In this document: positions 17,051 to 26,349 of the stretch, in pieces | Layout: the number at the start of each line of letters is the position of its first letter | Numbering within the stretch: the first letter of the stretch is position 1 | Assembly: GCA_024233515.1 (NCBI GenBank) | Contig: JACKPO010000009.1 | Span: 1 to 64,000 of the forward strand | Reading direction: 5' to 3' | Source of the DNA: Chlamydiales bacterium | Lineage (GTDB): Bacteria; Chlamydiota; Chlamydiia; Chlamydiales; Simkaniaceae | DNA: 64,000 bases | The notes under the pieces: generated by a model | Databases searched by the model: none | The model's input: the letters and a program-made list of their open reading frames with translations, nothing else | What the model was told of the DNA's origin: nothing | Program-made: the position numbers and the translations under genes

Positions 17051-17214
17051 TATACCTAACATGATTCAAAAGTTGGTTTTTGGCTGCGCCTGCTCTGTAG
17101 CATATTTCTTGCCTTCACTCGCGCCTTGTGGTTGCACAATGGTCGCTCGCTCCAGGAAAAAAATTTGCGCAGCCGCCTTGCCAAATTCCCAACTTTTGAA
17201 TCATGTTAGGTATA
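17051..17214. repeat. palindromic dispersed repeat, copy with TATACCTAAC arms
   Basis: 164 bp. Perfect 26-bp inverted arms start TATACCTAACATGATTCAAA (17051-17076) and return at 17189-17214; pairing continues inward with mismatches (GGCTGCGC / GCGCAGCC). The exact centre is the hairpin CCTTGTG-GTTG-CACAATGG (17124-17142). TATA is present as a direct repeat at both ends. It fills most of the space between the divergent porin-like gene and the small gene at 17330. The remaining 115 bp up to 17329 are AT-rich, with no gene seen. Confidence 0.9.
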
Positions 17215-17329
17215 AAAAATCACTCTATTAAAGAACTTTTAATTTCGCAAAGAAAAAGACTCTATTGCCTAAAAAAAATTTTTTTATTAATTTCTAAGTT
17301 AATGGAATCTTTACTTTTTTGGAGGATCA

Positions 17330-17761
17330 ATGAAAGGTTTAATCGTTGGACTGCTACTAACAGGAACTCTCTGGGCCGCTGCCCATGAAGAATACATTCC
17401 CTGTGAAAAGACCTACATTGACCCAAATGTTGTTGATCTTCACGAGAAAAAGATTAAAGTCCAGGAAGGTGAAGAGATCTATCAAACCTCTGCGATTTAT
17501 TCTGATAAAAATGGTCTCTTCTATAAAGATTACCTTCAGCGGTATGAAGAGGAAGAAGAAACAGTGGCGCTTGATCTAGCCTTCACAGATCAACAAATAG
17601 ACCCAATGGAACATATTCCACCTCCTCAAGAAACTCTTCTCTATACCGATCAGATGATCACACAAAGGGAGCCCGCTCCTCCACCCTCTCAGCCAACCCC
17701 AAAAACAAGTAGCCCTCTCCCCCAAAGAGGAGCCTGGCCCTATACAAACAAACGGCGCTGA
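17330..17761 (+). CDS. small secreted protein with proline-rich tail, unknown
   Basis: 143 residues. Signal peptide MKGLIVGLLLTGTLWAAA, then a charged region with an acidic run (RYEEEEETVALD) and a proline-rich, basic tail (PPPSQPTPKTSSPLPQRG). GGAGG lies 6 bp before the ATG. No family recognised. It stands between a palindromic repeat and the convergent metal ATPase. Periplasmic or surface location is inferred from the signal peptide only. Confidence 0.65.
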   Translation: MKGLIVGLLLTGTLWAAAHEEYIPCEKTYIDPNVVDLHEKKIKVQEGEEIYQTSAIYSDKNGLFYKDYLQRYEEEEETVALDLAFTDQQIDPMEHIPPPQETLLYTDQMITQREPAPPPSQPTPKTSSPLPQRGAWPYTNKRR

Positions 17762-17803
17762 GGCCCAAATAAGCATTTTTATTGCCAGGATCATTTTCTT
17801 CTT

Positions 17804-19891
17804 TCATTGATTTTTTAGCAAACGAAGACCGTTAAAAACAACAAGTAGGGAAGCTCCTGTGTCTGCCGCAATCGCCATCCAAAGCGTTGCAAGTCCGACA
17901 ACAGCAAGGACCAAAAAGAGCGCCTTGAGACCTAGGGCAAACACGATATTTTGTTGAATGATGCGGAGTGTTCTTCTGGAGTGAAGGATAAGCCAAGGAA
18001 CTTTAGAGAGATCATCAGCCATAAGAGCAATATCGGCCGTTTCGATCGCTGCATCTGTTCCCATCGCACCCATCGCAATCCCAAAGCTTGCCGTTGCCAT
18101 CGCAGGAGCATCATTGATCCCATCTCCTACCATGGCCACCTCTTTCCATTTCTCCTTAAGCTCAGTAATCGCATCCACTTTATCCTCAGGGAGAAGTTCG
18201 CTTTTCACTTCATCAACACCCGTTAGTTTTCCAATCGCTTCTGCCGCAGGGCGATTATCCCCTGTGAGCATAACAACCTTTTCCACTCCCGTTTTCTTTA
18301 TCGCTTGAATCGTTTCTTGGATCCCTTTTCTTGGGGCATCAGCCACACTGATCAAACCACAAACATGGTGATGATTCCCTATTGCAACAATAGAATGTCC
18401 TGCATCTTCTAATTCGAGAGCTTTTTGATGGATTTCAGGGGTTTCCTGTTTCATTTCATGCATGAACCGATGACTCCCAATCCAATACCGCGTCCCCTGA
18501 TAGGTTCCTTCAGCCCCTTTACCTTGAGTAATGCGGAAATCTTCTGCAAGCTCTCCTTGAATCCCTTTTGACGCTGCATACTTGAGGATCGCACGCGCTA
18601 AGGGGTGTTCACTTGGTGCTTCAAGGGCAGCTGCCCGCTGAAGAAGCTCCTCTTCTGTATGGCCATTCAGAGGGATGACCCTTTGGACCTCCGGTTTTCC
18701 GTAGGTCAATGTCCCTGTTTTATCGAGTGCAAGGGCGCGCAGCTTACCTGGCATCTCTAAAAACATCCCCCCTTTAATTAGAACCCCTGCGCGTGCAGCG
18801 GCTGTCAATCCTGAGACAATGCTGACAGGTGTTGAAATCACGAGAGCGCAAGGACACGCAATCACGAGTACAACAAGGGCGCGATAGATCCATGTTGCCC
18901 ACGAAAACCCCAAAACTAAAGGAGGAAAAAGAGCCACAAGAAGGGCAATCCCAATCATGATCGGGGTGTAAACCTTGGCAAATTTTTCGACCCACTGCTG
19001 AGAATAAGCGCGACGCGACTGCGCCTCTTCAACAAGATGAATAATCCGCGCTAAAGTGGTATCGTTCGGATCCTTCGTCACTCTGCATTCGATCGCCCCT
19101 TCCTCATTAATGGTTCCCGCAAACACTTCGTCCCCTTCTTCTTTCGAAACCGGAACTGATTCACCAGTGATGGGAGCTTGATTGATCGAAGTGCTTCCCT
19201 TTTCGACCACCCCATCAAGGGGAATTTTTTCACCTGGACGGACAAGAATCCGTGCCCCTAAAGCAACCTCTTCAACAGGCCTGTCTCCCTCACCTATCAC
19301 ATGGGCCATCGGTGGAGCTAAATCCATCAAGGCCGCAACCGCACGGCGCGCTCGTCCCACACTCCAATGTTCTAACAATAGGGCAACAGAGAAAAGAAAA
19401 GCCACCGTTGCTCCTTCAAACCATTGATCAATCGCAATCGCTCCCCCCATTGCAATGACCATCAAAAGATTCATATCTGGCTGCATCCGTTTGATCGCCA
19501 TCCAAGCTTTTGGAATGACAAAGTAGGCTCCAAAAACCATCGCCATAAAGTAGAGGCTATCTGCGACTGGACTTTGTTGAAGGTGAAAGACAATCGCAAC
19601 AAGAAGGAAAAGACCACTGATAGCTGTTGTCAGAAGACGCCCATAGCGGTGCCAAAACCCTTCCTTTGCAAACCGCTCCCTTTCACTCCAAAGATGAGTC
19701 TCCATCCCTCCCTCTTTGACCCATCCGATAATCTCCTTTGCTGAAACCCCTTCTGAGCAGGAAACAATCATTTTCGCGTTCAAGACATCGAACTCTAAAT
19801 CAGAGATCCCCTCTCTCTTCTGCAAAGCTTTTTTTAAAATGGCAATCTCTTCTGCACAATCGAGGCCAACAACCTTAAAGATATGTTTCAT
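17804..19891 (-). CDS. heavy-metal translocating P-type ATPase (ZntA-like)
   Basis: P1B-type exporter, 695 residues, inner membrane. An N-terminal heavy-metal domain (residues 1-65) has GLDCAEE in place of the GMTCxxC site, as in some Zn/Cd pumps. About eight hydrophobic helices follow. Key blocks are the TGES actuator loop (INQAPITGESVPV), CPC in VLVIACPCALVIS within the ion path, the phosphorylation site DKTGTLTYG, the HP pair in PSEHPLARA and MVGDGINDAPAMA. These point to Zn, Cd or Pb as substrate rather than Cu, but this is inference. It corresponds to C. trachomatis CT727. The 5' end is close to the divergent GT9 gene, so the two promoters share about 40 bp. Confidence 0.9.
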   Translation of the reverse strand: MKHIFKVVGLDCAEEIAILKKALQKREGISDLEFDVLNAKMIVSCSEGVSAKEIIGWVKEGGMETHLWSERERFAKEGFWHRYGRLLTTAISGLFLLVAIVFHLQQSPVADSLYFMAMVFGAYFVIPKAWMAIKRMQPDMNLLMVIAMGGAIAIDQWFEGATVAFLFSVALLLEHWSVGRARRAVAALMDLAPPMAHVIGEGDRPVEEVALGARILVRPGEKIPLDGVVEKGSTSINQAPITGESVPVSKEEGDEVFAGTINEEGAIECRVTKDPNDTTLARIIHLVEEAQSRRAYSQQWVEKFAKVYTPIMIGIALLVALFPPLVLGFSWATWIYRALVVLVIACPCALVISTPVSIVSGLTAAARAGVLIKGGMFLEMPGKLRALALDKTGTLTYGKPEVQRVIPLNGHTEEELLQRAAALEAPSEHPLARAILKYAASKGIQGELAEDFRITQGKGAEGTYQGTRYWIGSHRFMHEMKQETPEIHQKALELEDAGHSIVAIGNHHHVCGLISVADAPRKGIQETIQAIKKTGVEKVVMLTGDNRPAAEAIGKLTGVDEVKSELLPEDKVDAITELKEKWKEVAMVGDGINDAPAMATASFGIAMGAMGTDAAIETADIALMADDLSKVPWLILHSRRTLRIIQQNIVFALGLKALFLVLAVVGLATLWMAIAADTGASLLVVFNGLRLLKNQ

Positions 19892-19930
19892 GATTTTTAC
19901 TTTATAACGGTTTTGAGTATAATGCCAATC

Positions 19931-20971
19931 ATGAAAAATACCTTATGGAAGCTCCTCCTTAAATTTGGACCTAAAAGAACTTTTGCACGCACAGGAAAAC
20001 CTCACCTATTAATTGTTTCGACAACAGGGCTTGGCGATTCTTTATGGGGAACGCCAGCACTCAAAGCGCTCCGTAAACAGTTCCCACAGGGGTATATCGC
20101 TCTCTTAACCAGTCCGATTGGCGAGCAACTTTATCGTAACAACCCGAACCTCGACGAAATCTTCGTCCTCAAAAACCGCTCTCTTCTTTCAGCGTTCAAA
20201 CTTCTTCCCAAACTCCGCATGCGCGAATTCGACACCGCCTATATTTTTCACACCTCTCAAAGACCGATCCTCCCTCTTGTGACACTCGCCGGCCCCTCAA
20301 CCATCATTGGAACCCAAGGGATCAATAAAGGACTCGATTTCCTTTTGACCTCCTCTTTTCCTCTATCTCACCAACATGAAATCGAGAGACGATTAGAGCT
20401 CGTCGATGCAAAAGGTGAAGATCCCAAGATGGAACTCTTTTTGACAGAGGAAGAAAATCAGGCTTCCCTCTCTCTCCTCCCTGACCTTCCCCTTGTGATC
20501 GGCATGCACCCTGGAGCCAAGGATAAATTCAAACAATGGAATCCAAAATACTTCATCGAACTGGGACGAAAACTTGTAAATGAAAAAGGGGCAAAAATTC
20601 TAGTCACTGGAGATCCTTCAGAAAAAGTTCTAGCTGATGAAATCGCCTCTCATATTCCTGGCGCCACCTCTTTAGCGGGAAAACTCCCCGTCCGTGTCAC
20701 CGCTGCCCTGATTGAGAAACTGGATCTCTATATTACAAATGATACCGGCCCCATGCACCTCTCTTTTGCGATGGGAACTCCAACCTTTGCTCTCTTCTCT
20801 CCAACCGATCCCACCCTTTGCGGCCCCTATCAAATCAATCACGGAATGATCATTCAAAAACCCAAAAGCTGCACTCCATGTATCCGCAAATTATGCGCCT
20901 CTCCCTTTTGCATGGAACAAATTTCTCCTCAAACCGTCTATGAGGCTATCGATGCGCATCTGCAAGCTTGA
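19931..20971 (+). CDS. glycosyltransferase family 9 (heptosyltransferase-like)
   Basis: 346 residues with the GT-B fold of LPS core heptosyltransferases. The N-terminal LLIVSTTGLGDSLWGTPALKA corresponds to the acceptor-side glycine motif. The C-terminal half has GMHPGAKDKFKQWN, then the sugar-nucleotide binding TNDTGPMHLSFAMGTPTFALF. The acceptor and sugar are not known; heptose addition is only the family default. ATG 19931 is chosen, with 19922 as an alternative; 19883 would overlap the divergent ATPase. It is followed by an overlapping unknown gene and a GT2 gene, forming a small polysaccharide or LPS cluster. Confidence 0.85.
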   Translation: MKNTLWKLLLKFGPKRTFARTGKPHLLIVSTTGLGDSLWGTPALKALRKQFPQGYIALLTSPIGEQLYRNNPNLDEIFVLKNRSLLSAFKLLPKLRMREFDTAYIFHTSQRPILPLVTLAGPSTIIGTQGINKGLDFLLTSSFPLSHQHEIERRLELVDAKGEDPKMELFLTEEENQASLSLLPDLPLVIGMHPGAKDKFKQWNPKYFIELGRKLVNEKGAKILVTGDPSEKVLADEIASHIPGATSLAGKLPVRVTAALIEKLDLYITNDTGPMHLSFAMGTPTFALFSPTDPTLCGPYQINHGMIIQKPKSCTPCIRKLCASPFCMEQISPQTVYEAIDAHLQA

Positions 20972-21266
20972 GTCGACCGATCTCTTGACTCGCCTCCAAA
21001 TGATCGAAGAGGAAATTTCTGAATCACGGAAAACCAAAACCCCCGTGACCTTTGTCAACCTGATTTACATTGAAGAGGTTTCCTTTGTGCGACAAGCAAA
21101 GCGGGAACACCATCCAGTTTCAGCACACTTTTCAGGGAAAGCGTTCATTAATCTCGATGATGACGCTCTCTTTTCAGCACTCCATGATGGGATTATTGAT
21201 CAACTTATCGAAGACACCCCACTTCTCAAAATTTTTTTGCAAGAACGTGAGGAGCTTTTCTTATGA
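20955..21266 (+). CDS. unknown small protein between two glycosyltransferases
   Basis: 103 residues starting MRICKLEST and overlapping the end of the GT9 gene by 17 bp. It ends 4 bp into the GT2 gene (ATGA overlap), so all three are probably translated together. Sequence is mixed alpha/beta with an acidic stretch (INLDDDALFSALHDGIIDQL) and no membrane segment. No family recognised. Tight overlap on both sides is the main reason to believe it is real. Confidence 0.6.
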   Translation, partial: RICKLESTDLLTRLQMIEEEISESRKTKTPVTFVNLIYIEEVSFVRQAKREHHPVSAHFSGKAFINLDDDALFSALHDGIIDQLIEDTPLLKIFLQEREELFL

Positions 21267-22192
21267 AAATCTCTGTTGTGATTCTCAATTGGAATGGAAA
21301 AAACGATACTCTCAATTGCCTTGCAAGCTTGGAAAAAGTTACGACGCCCCATTCTGTCATTGTTGTTGATAACGGATCGACAGATGATTCCGTTTCCTCA
21401 ATTCAACACACCTTTCCAAAAGTATCCCTTCTACAAACAAGGGAAAACTTGGGCTATGCAGGGGGAAATAATGTTGGCATCCAACATGCGCTGGATCACG
21501 GGGCCGATTTTATTTTTATTCTTAACAATGATACAACCGTTGAGCCCACAATTCTTGAAGCCTTTTTGAAACGTGACCTTCCCCTGCAAGGGGGCGCTGC
21601 GCGCCTCATGCATGAGCCGACCCTTCTTGATCATCTGGGAGGGAACTGGAACGTCCAGAAAGGAGAATTTGAAATGATTGGGGCCCGCGCTCCTGCCAGC
21701 GAATGGAAAAATTCCCTAGCTCTCGATTATGTCTGCGGCGTTGCCCTCTTTGTTCAGGCAGAGGTTTTCCGCAAGGTGGGACTTTTTGAACCCCGTTTTT
21801 TCCTCTTTTGGGAAGAAAGTGATTTTTGCCTCCGGGCCAAACAAGAAGGTTATATCCCCACAACATGTCCAGAAGCCATTCTTTATCATAAGGTTTCCGC
21901 CTCTTTCACTGGAGGAAAACCTCATACCACCTACTTTTGGTGGAGAAATCGCCTCCTATGGATCGACAGGAACTGCGCACCTTCTGAAAAAAAACGCCTC
22001 AAAAGAGCCATCTGGCGCGACACATGCCATACCTTTAAGCTTTACCTCATTAAATCTCTCCAATATTTCTTCTCAAAAAAAACGGAAGAGAGAAAACTCC
22101 GCTTAAAAACCTACCGCGCTAAACTCCGCGGGATCAACGACTACTGCCAAGGACGGTTTGGCAATGGTCCATCTTGGCTTTTCGAAAAATAG
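21263..22192 (+). CDS. glycosyltransferase family 2 (rhamnosyltransferase-like)
   Basis: 309 residues, GT-A fold. It opens MKISVVILNWNGKNDTLNCL and has the nucleotide-binding VVDNGSTDDS and FILNNDT, where the acidic residues bind the metal. LFWEESDFCLRAKQEGY is the catalytic-base region of the rhamnosyltransferase-like subgroup. dTDP-rhamnose genes at 43-46 kb make a rhamnose donor plausible, but this is inference. It is translationally coupled to the gene upstream. The C-terminal 60 residues are strongly basic, which suggests membrane association. Confidence 0.85.
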   Translation: MKISVVILNWNGKNDTLNCLASLEKVTTPHSVIVVDNGSTDDSVSSIQHTFPKVSLLQTRENLGYAGGNNVGIQHALDHGADFIFILNNDTTVEPTILEAFLKRDLPLQGGAARLMHEPTLLDHLGGNWNVQKGEFEMIGARAPASEWKNSLALDYVCGVALFVQAEVFRKVGLFEPRFFLFWEESDFCLRAKQEGYIPTTCPEAILYHKVSASFTGGKPHTTYFWWRNRLLWIDRNCAPSEKKRLKRAIWRDTCHTFKLYLIKSLQYFFSKKTEERKLRLKTYRAKLRGINDYCQGRFGNGPSWLFEK

Positions 22193-22228
22193 TTCACCTC
22201 TTAGAATGAGCTATAGGAGGGGAGCCGT

Positions 22229-23314
22229 ATGGATGCGGTCTTTGTTCTCAATTGCGGGAGCTCATCAATCAAATTCCAACTCATTCAGCCTAAATCGGGA
22301 AAAGTTCTGCTTAAGGGACTCGCAGAAAACCTCAACACCGACCGTGCCGTACTGAAATCATCTGAAGGAACGGTGAAGCTGGAAAAAACGGACTATCGCT
22401 CAGCACTTAGTGCAATTGTCAAGCTCCTCAGCGCTCATTCCTTTATCGCCATCGGGCACCGAGTCGTCCATGGAGGAGAAGCCTTTAGCTCATCTCAAAT
22501 CATCACTCCAGAAGTTTTAGAAACTATCAAGAATTGCAACCACTTAGCTCCCCTTCATAACCCAATCAATGCACTTGGCATTGAGATGATGGCCGATTTT
22601 TTTCCCACAATTCCTCAAATTGCTGTCTTCGATACCGCCTTTCACCAAACCCTTCCCGAAACCGCCTATCTTTATGCTATCCCCTACGAATATTATGAAA
22701 AGCACCAAGTCCGTCGCTATGGATTCCATGGAACAAGTCACCGTTTTGTCGTTCAAGAAGCAGCCAAAATGATCGATAAACCTTTAGGAAAAACCTCCTT
22801 CATCAGTTGCCATCTAGGAAATGGGTGTAGCATCGCCGCTGTTGCCGGAGGAAAAAGTGTCGATACGAGTATGGGACTCACTCCTTTAGAGGGGCTTGTC
22901 ATGGGCGAGCGCTCAGGAGACCTCGACCCTAGCATTATCTCCTTTTTATCGAATCACCTCAAAATCTCCGCGGATGAGGTGACCTCCATATTAAATAAGA
23001 AAAGTGGTCTCCTTGGAATTTCTGGGAAAAGTGGGGACATGCGCCTCCTTCTTGAAGCCAATGATATACGCTCGAAAATCGCTGTTGAGATTTTTTGTTA
23101 TCGATTAGCAAAATATATCGCCTCTTATCTTGTCCCTCTCGGCACGATCGATGCCGTCCTCTTTACAGGGGGGATCGGCGAAAATTCGGCGAAAATCCGA
23201 GACAAAGTGATGGATCTTCTTGGGCCATTTAATCTCAAAACCCTTGTGATTCCGACGAATGAAGAACTGATGATTGCCCAAGATGCCGCAACCCTTGTTA
23301 GGGAGAGAAAATGA
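22229..23314 (+). CDS. ackA: acetate kinase
   Basis: Makes ATP and acetate from acetyl phosphate. 361 residues, shorter than the usual 400. Motifs present: FVLNCGSSSIKF (ASKHA phosphate loop), GHRVVHGGE, FDTAFHQTLP, YGFHGTSHRFV, CHLGNGCSIAA, DTSMGLTPLEGLVMGERSGD and FTGGIGEN. The typical alanine of NAGSSS is a cysteine here. AGGAGGGGAG before the ATG is a very strong ribosome binding site. It overlaps pta by 4 bp, giving the standard Pta-AckA pair; as far as I know Chlamydiaceae lack this pathway. Confidence 0.95.
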   Translation: MDAVFVLNCGSSSIKFQLIQPKSGKVLLKGLAENLNTDRAVLKSSEGTVKLEKTDYRSALSAIVKLLSAHSFIAIGHRVVHGGEAFSSSQIITPEVLETIKNCNHLAPLHNPINALGIEMMADFFPTIPQIAVFDTAFHQTLPETAYLYAIPYEYYEKHQVRRYGFHGTSHRFVVQEAAKMIDKPLGKTSFISCHLGNGCSIAAVAGGKSVDTSMGLTPLEGLVMGERSGDLDPSIISFLSNHLKISADEVTSILNKKSGLLGISGKSGDMRLLLEANDIRSKIAVEIFCYRLAKYIASYLVPLGTIDAVLFTGGIGENSAKIRDKVMDLLGPFNLKTLVIPTNEELMIAQDAATLVRERK

Positions 23315-25347
23315 GTCATACCCTCTTTATGGTTCCTATCGGCCTAGGCGTTGGTCTCACCACCGTTTCGATTGGCCTTGTCCATGCATTAGAAAGTCAG
23401 GGGACCCAAGTCAGCTATTTGAATCCTTTCGATCTTGACCTGAACGAAATCAAACATCTTCTCAGTCATGGAAAAGAGGATGTCATCATTGAAGCAATCA
23501 TTGAAAAGGTCGAAAAGTCAAAAGTTGAAGGAGGAGTCCTTGTTGTTCAAGGGATCATCTCCTCGCAATTGCTTCCCTATGCTGCCAATCTTAATAAAAC
23601 GATTGCCAAAGCACTCGATGCTGAAGTCATTTTTGTCACAACCCCTAGAGATAAAAGTCCCCAAAAACTCAAAGAACAGATCACTATTGCCGCAAAAGAG
23701 TATGGAGGGATTGAAAGCATCAAAATCCTTGGATGCATGATTAACAAAGTGGGCGCCCCCATCGACAAATATGGGAATGCGCGGATCGATCTTTTTGATC
23801 CCTTCCAACCGAATGAAAGTGAATTTTCACTCTGTCAGCTTTTCGAAAACACCCTCTTTAAAGTGTTGGGGTGTTTCCCCTGGAAACGAGAACTCATGGC
23901 TCCTCGAGTTCAAGATGTTGTCTCATTTCTAAACGCTGAAGTGATCTCATCAGGTGATCTAAATCAAATCAGGGTCAACCATTTCTCGATAGCAGCAGCG
24001 ACCATCGAACATGTGACCTCCGTCCTTACTCCTGATGCGATGATCATTACCCCCTCCGACCGCGCTGATACGATTGTGGCAACCTGCATGGCCTATTTAA
24101 GCGGAACAAAAATTGCTGGCCTTCTTGTGACGGGTGATTATTCTGTCTCAGAAAAAACGATGCAGCTCTGTGAGCCTGCTTTTAAAGCAGGCCTCCCCCT
24201 CCTTAAAGTCAATACAGATAGTCTGCGAACAGCGATCTCCCTTCAAAACCTCAATGTCAAAATTCCTGAGGATGATATACAGCGGCGCCAAGCTGTAAAA
24301 GAGTATATCGGAAATCTGATTGATCCCTCCTGGTTGAAACCCCTTCTAAGCTCCCCTATTGAACGCCGCCTCTCCCCTCCAGCCTTCAAGTATCAACTCA
24401 TGGAAAAAGCTCGCAAAGCAGGAAAAAAAATCATCCTTCCAGAAGGAGAAGAACCTCGCATTATTCAAGCAGCCCTCATCTGCGCAGAAAAGGGAATTGC
24501 CCATCCTATCCTTTTGGGAGATCCCGAAAAAATTCATGACATTGCAACAAAGCAGGGGATTACGTTGAGCGAAAAAGTCGAATGCATTGACCCTTCTCCC
24601 TTAAGAAAAGAATATCTCCCCATCCTTCTTGACATGAGGAAACATAAAGGGCTAACCGAGAAAAACGCAAAAGAAGCACTCCAAGATAATATTGTTGTTG
24701 CTACCTTGATGCTAGCGCAAGGAAAAGTCGATGGCCTCGTTGCAGGAACCATCCATACGACAGCAAATACCATCCGCCCGGCTCTCACGCTGATTAAAAC
24801 AAAACCCGATGTCAAAAAAGTCTCCTCGATCTTTTTCATGTGCCTCCCAAGCCAAGTTCTTGTCTATGGAGATTGCGCCGTGAATCAAAATCCCACAGCA
24901 GAAGAACTTGCTGATATCGCGATTCAATGCGCCGATTCAGCAAAACGGTTTGGGATTCCCCCTCGTCTAGCGATGATTAGCTACAGCACAGGGACCTCTG
25001 GAACAGGGGCTGATGTTGCAAAAGTCCAAGAAGCCACAATCCTCGTTAAAAGACTTCGTCCCGATCTCGAAGTTGACGGTCCCCTCCAGTATGATGCAGC
25101 ATTTAGCGCCGATGTGGCTGCTAAAAAAGCTCCTGATAGTCCCGTTGCAGGAAAAGCAACAGTCTATGTTTTCCCCGATCTGAACACAGCCAATACGACC
25201 TATAAGGCGGTCCAAAGAAGCGCCGATGTCCTTTCTATTGGCCCCATGCTTCAAGGACTAAATAAACCGGTCAATGATCTTTCCCGTGGAGCACTCATCG
25301 ATGACATTGTCTACACAATTGCCATCACCGCTATTCAAGCCGAATAG
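23311..25347 (+). CDS. pta: phosphate acetyltransferase, long form
   Basis: Converts acetyl-CoA and phosphate to acetyl phosphate. 678 residues with the three-part layout of the long enzymes: an N-terminal P-loop/BioD-like domain (FMVPIGLGVGLTTVSIGLVH), a DRTGG-like middle domain (ITPSDRADTIVATCMAYLSG), and the C-terminal catalytic domain. The last contains LPEGEEPRIIQAALIC, VDGLVAGTIHTTANTIRPAL, MISYSTGTSGTGADVAKV and PLQYDAAFSADVAAKKAP. It overlaps ackA by 4 bp. The type III secretion genes start about 70 bp downstream without an obvious terminator. Confidence 0.95.
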   Translation: MSHTLFMVPIGLGVGLTTVSIGLVHALESQGTQVSYLNPFDLDLNEIKHLLSHGKEDVIIEAIIEKVEKSKVEGGVLVVQGIISSQLLPYAANLNKTIAKALDAEVIFVTTPRDKSPQKLKEQITIAAKEYGGIESIKILGCMINKVGAPIDKYGNARIDLFDPFQPNESEFSLCQLFENTLFKVLGCFPWKRELMAPRVQDVVSFLNAEVISSGDLNQIRVNHFSIAAATIEHVTSVLTPDAMIITPSDRADTIVATCMAYLSGTKIAGLLVTGDYSVSEKTMQLCEPAFKAGLPLLKVNTDSLRTAISLQNLNVKIPEDDIQRRQAVKEYIGNLIDPSWLKPLLSSPIERRLSPPAFKYQLMEKARKAGKKIILPEGEEPRIIQAALICAEKGIAHPILLGDPEKIHDIATKQGITLSEKVECIDPSPLRKEYLPILLDMRKHKGLTEKNAKEALQDNIVVATLMLAQGKVDGLVAGTIHTTANTIRPALTLIKTKPDVKKVSSIFFMCLPSQVLVYGDCAVNQNPTAEELADIAIQCADSAKRFGIPPRLAMISYSTGTSGTGADVAKVQEATILVKRLRPDLEVDGPLQYDAAFSADVAAKKAPDSPVAGKATVYVFPDLNTANTTYKAVQRSADVLSIGPMLQGLNKPVNDLSRGALIDDIVYTIAITAIQAE

Positions 25348-25416
25348 TAAGACTTGGTAATAAAGTTACCAAAATGCTATAAGGACGTAAAAAACCATTT
25401 GATTGAGAACGGGAAT

Positions 25417-26346
25417 ATGAAGAGAGTAATAAGAACCTTTACGCTTTTAGGTTTATTAGGAGCGATGCTCCTCCTATTTACAGGGTGCGATACAAGCAGA
25501 GAAGTGGTCAGTAATGTTGATGAAAAAGAAGCAAACGTGATCCTTGTCATTCTTGAGAGCAAAGGGATTCCCGCCTCAAAAACTGCTGCAGCAACCAGTG
25601 CAATTGGTGGAGATGGAGGTGGCGCAAAATATTCGATCATGGTCCCCGAAAAATACTCGATTGAAGCGATTGCTTATCTTAACCAGAACGGGCTGCCGCG
25701 TACAAAAGGAACGACACTCCTCGACCTTTTTGCCAAACAAGGGCTGATGACCTCTGATAAGGAAGAAACGATCCGCTATCAAGCAGGACTAGCTCAACAG
25801 CTTACCAACACGATTCTGATGATTGATGGGGTGATCGATGCAAACGTTCAACTTTCATTCCCTCCCGAAGACACAGGACTTGGTCAAGAAACTGAACAGA
25901 AAAAAATCACAGCCGCTGTCTATGTCAAACACCAGGGGGTCATCGATGATCCCAATATCCACTTAGAAAATAAAATCAAACGACTTATTTCTGGATCGAT
26001 TTCGGGTCTCGATATCAATGATGTTACGGTCGTTTCTGACCGTTCTCGGTTCACCGATATCACCTTAGAAAATATGCCCGAGGCATTGGGTGGAAGACCA
26101 GGAGAGTATGTCAGTGTCTGGAACATCGTCATGAGCAAAAACTCTGTTGGACGGTTCCGCGTTCTCTTCTTTATCATCACCACAATCGCGGTTATCCTAG
26201 CCGTCGTCCTTGGGTGGATTAGCTGGAAGTTTTATCCACAGCTCAAGCGAAAAGGAGGGCTAAAAGAGCTCTTCAACCCCGTCCCACTGATCAATAACAT
26301 CCGGAAAAAACCTCCTTCTGAACCTCCTGGAGAAGGAGGGGCGTAA
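25417..26346 (+). CDS. sctJ: type III secretion inner-ring lipoprotein SctJ
   Basis: Forms the inner membrane ring of the injectisome. From ATG 25417 the protein has a lipoprotein signal (TLLGLLGAMLLLFTGCDTS). Then come the two YscJ/FliF ring-building domains (VDEKEANVILVILESKGIPA; the KRLISGSISGLDINDVTVVSD region) and a C-terminal transmembrane helix (VLFFIITTIAVILAVVLGWIS). The long C-terminal tail after the helix is a chlamydial feature (CdsJ, CT559). An upstream start at 25354 lacks signal character. It is first in a tight operon with the CT560-like gene, sctL, sctR, sctS and sctT. Confidence 0.93.
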   Translation: MKRVIRTFTLLGLLGAMLLLFTGCDTSREVVSNVDEKEANVILVILESKGIPASKTAAATSAIGGDGGGAKYSIMVPEKYSIEAIAYLNQNGLPRTKGTTLLDLFAKQGLMTSDKEETIRYQAGLAQQLTNTILMIDGVIDANVQLSFPPEDTGLGQETEQKKITAAVYVKHQGVIDDPNIHLENKIKRLISGSISGLDINDVTVVSDRSRFTDITLENMPEALGGRPGEYVSVWNIVMSKNSVGRFRVLFFIITTIAVILAVVLGWISWKFYPQLKRKGGLKELFNPVPLINNIRKKPPSEPPGEGGA

Positions 26347-26349
26347 GTC

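Noticed and set aside
21729..22106. 125-codon frame within the GT2 gene
   Set aside because: Same strand but different frame in a gene with clear catalytic motifs; no independent start signal.
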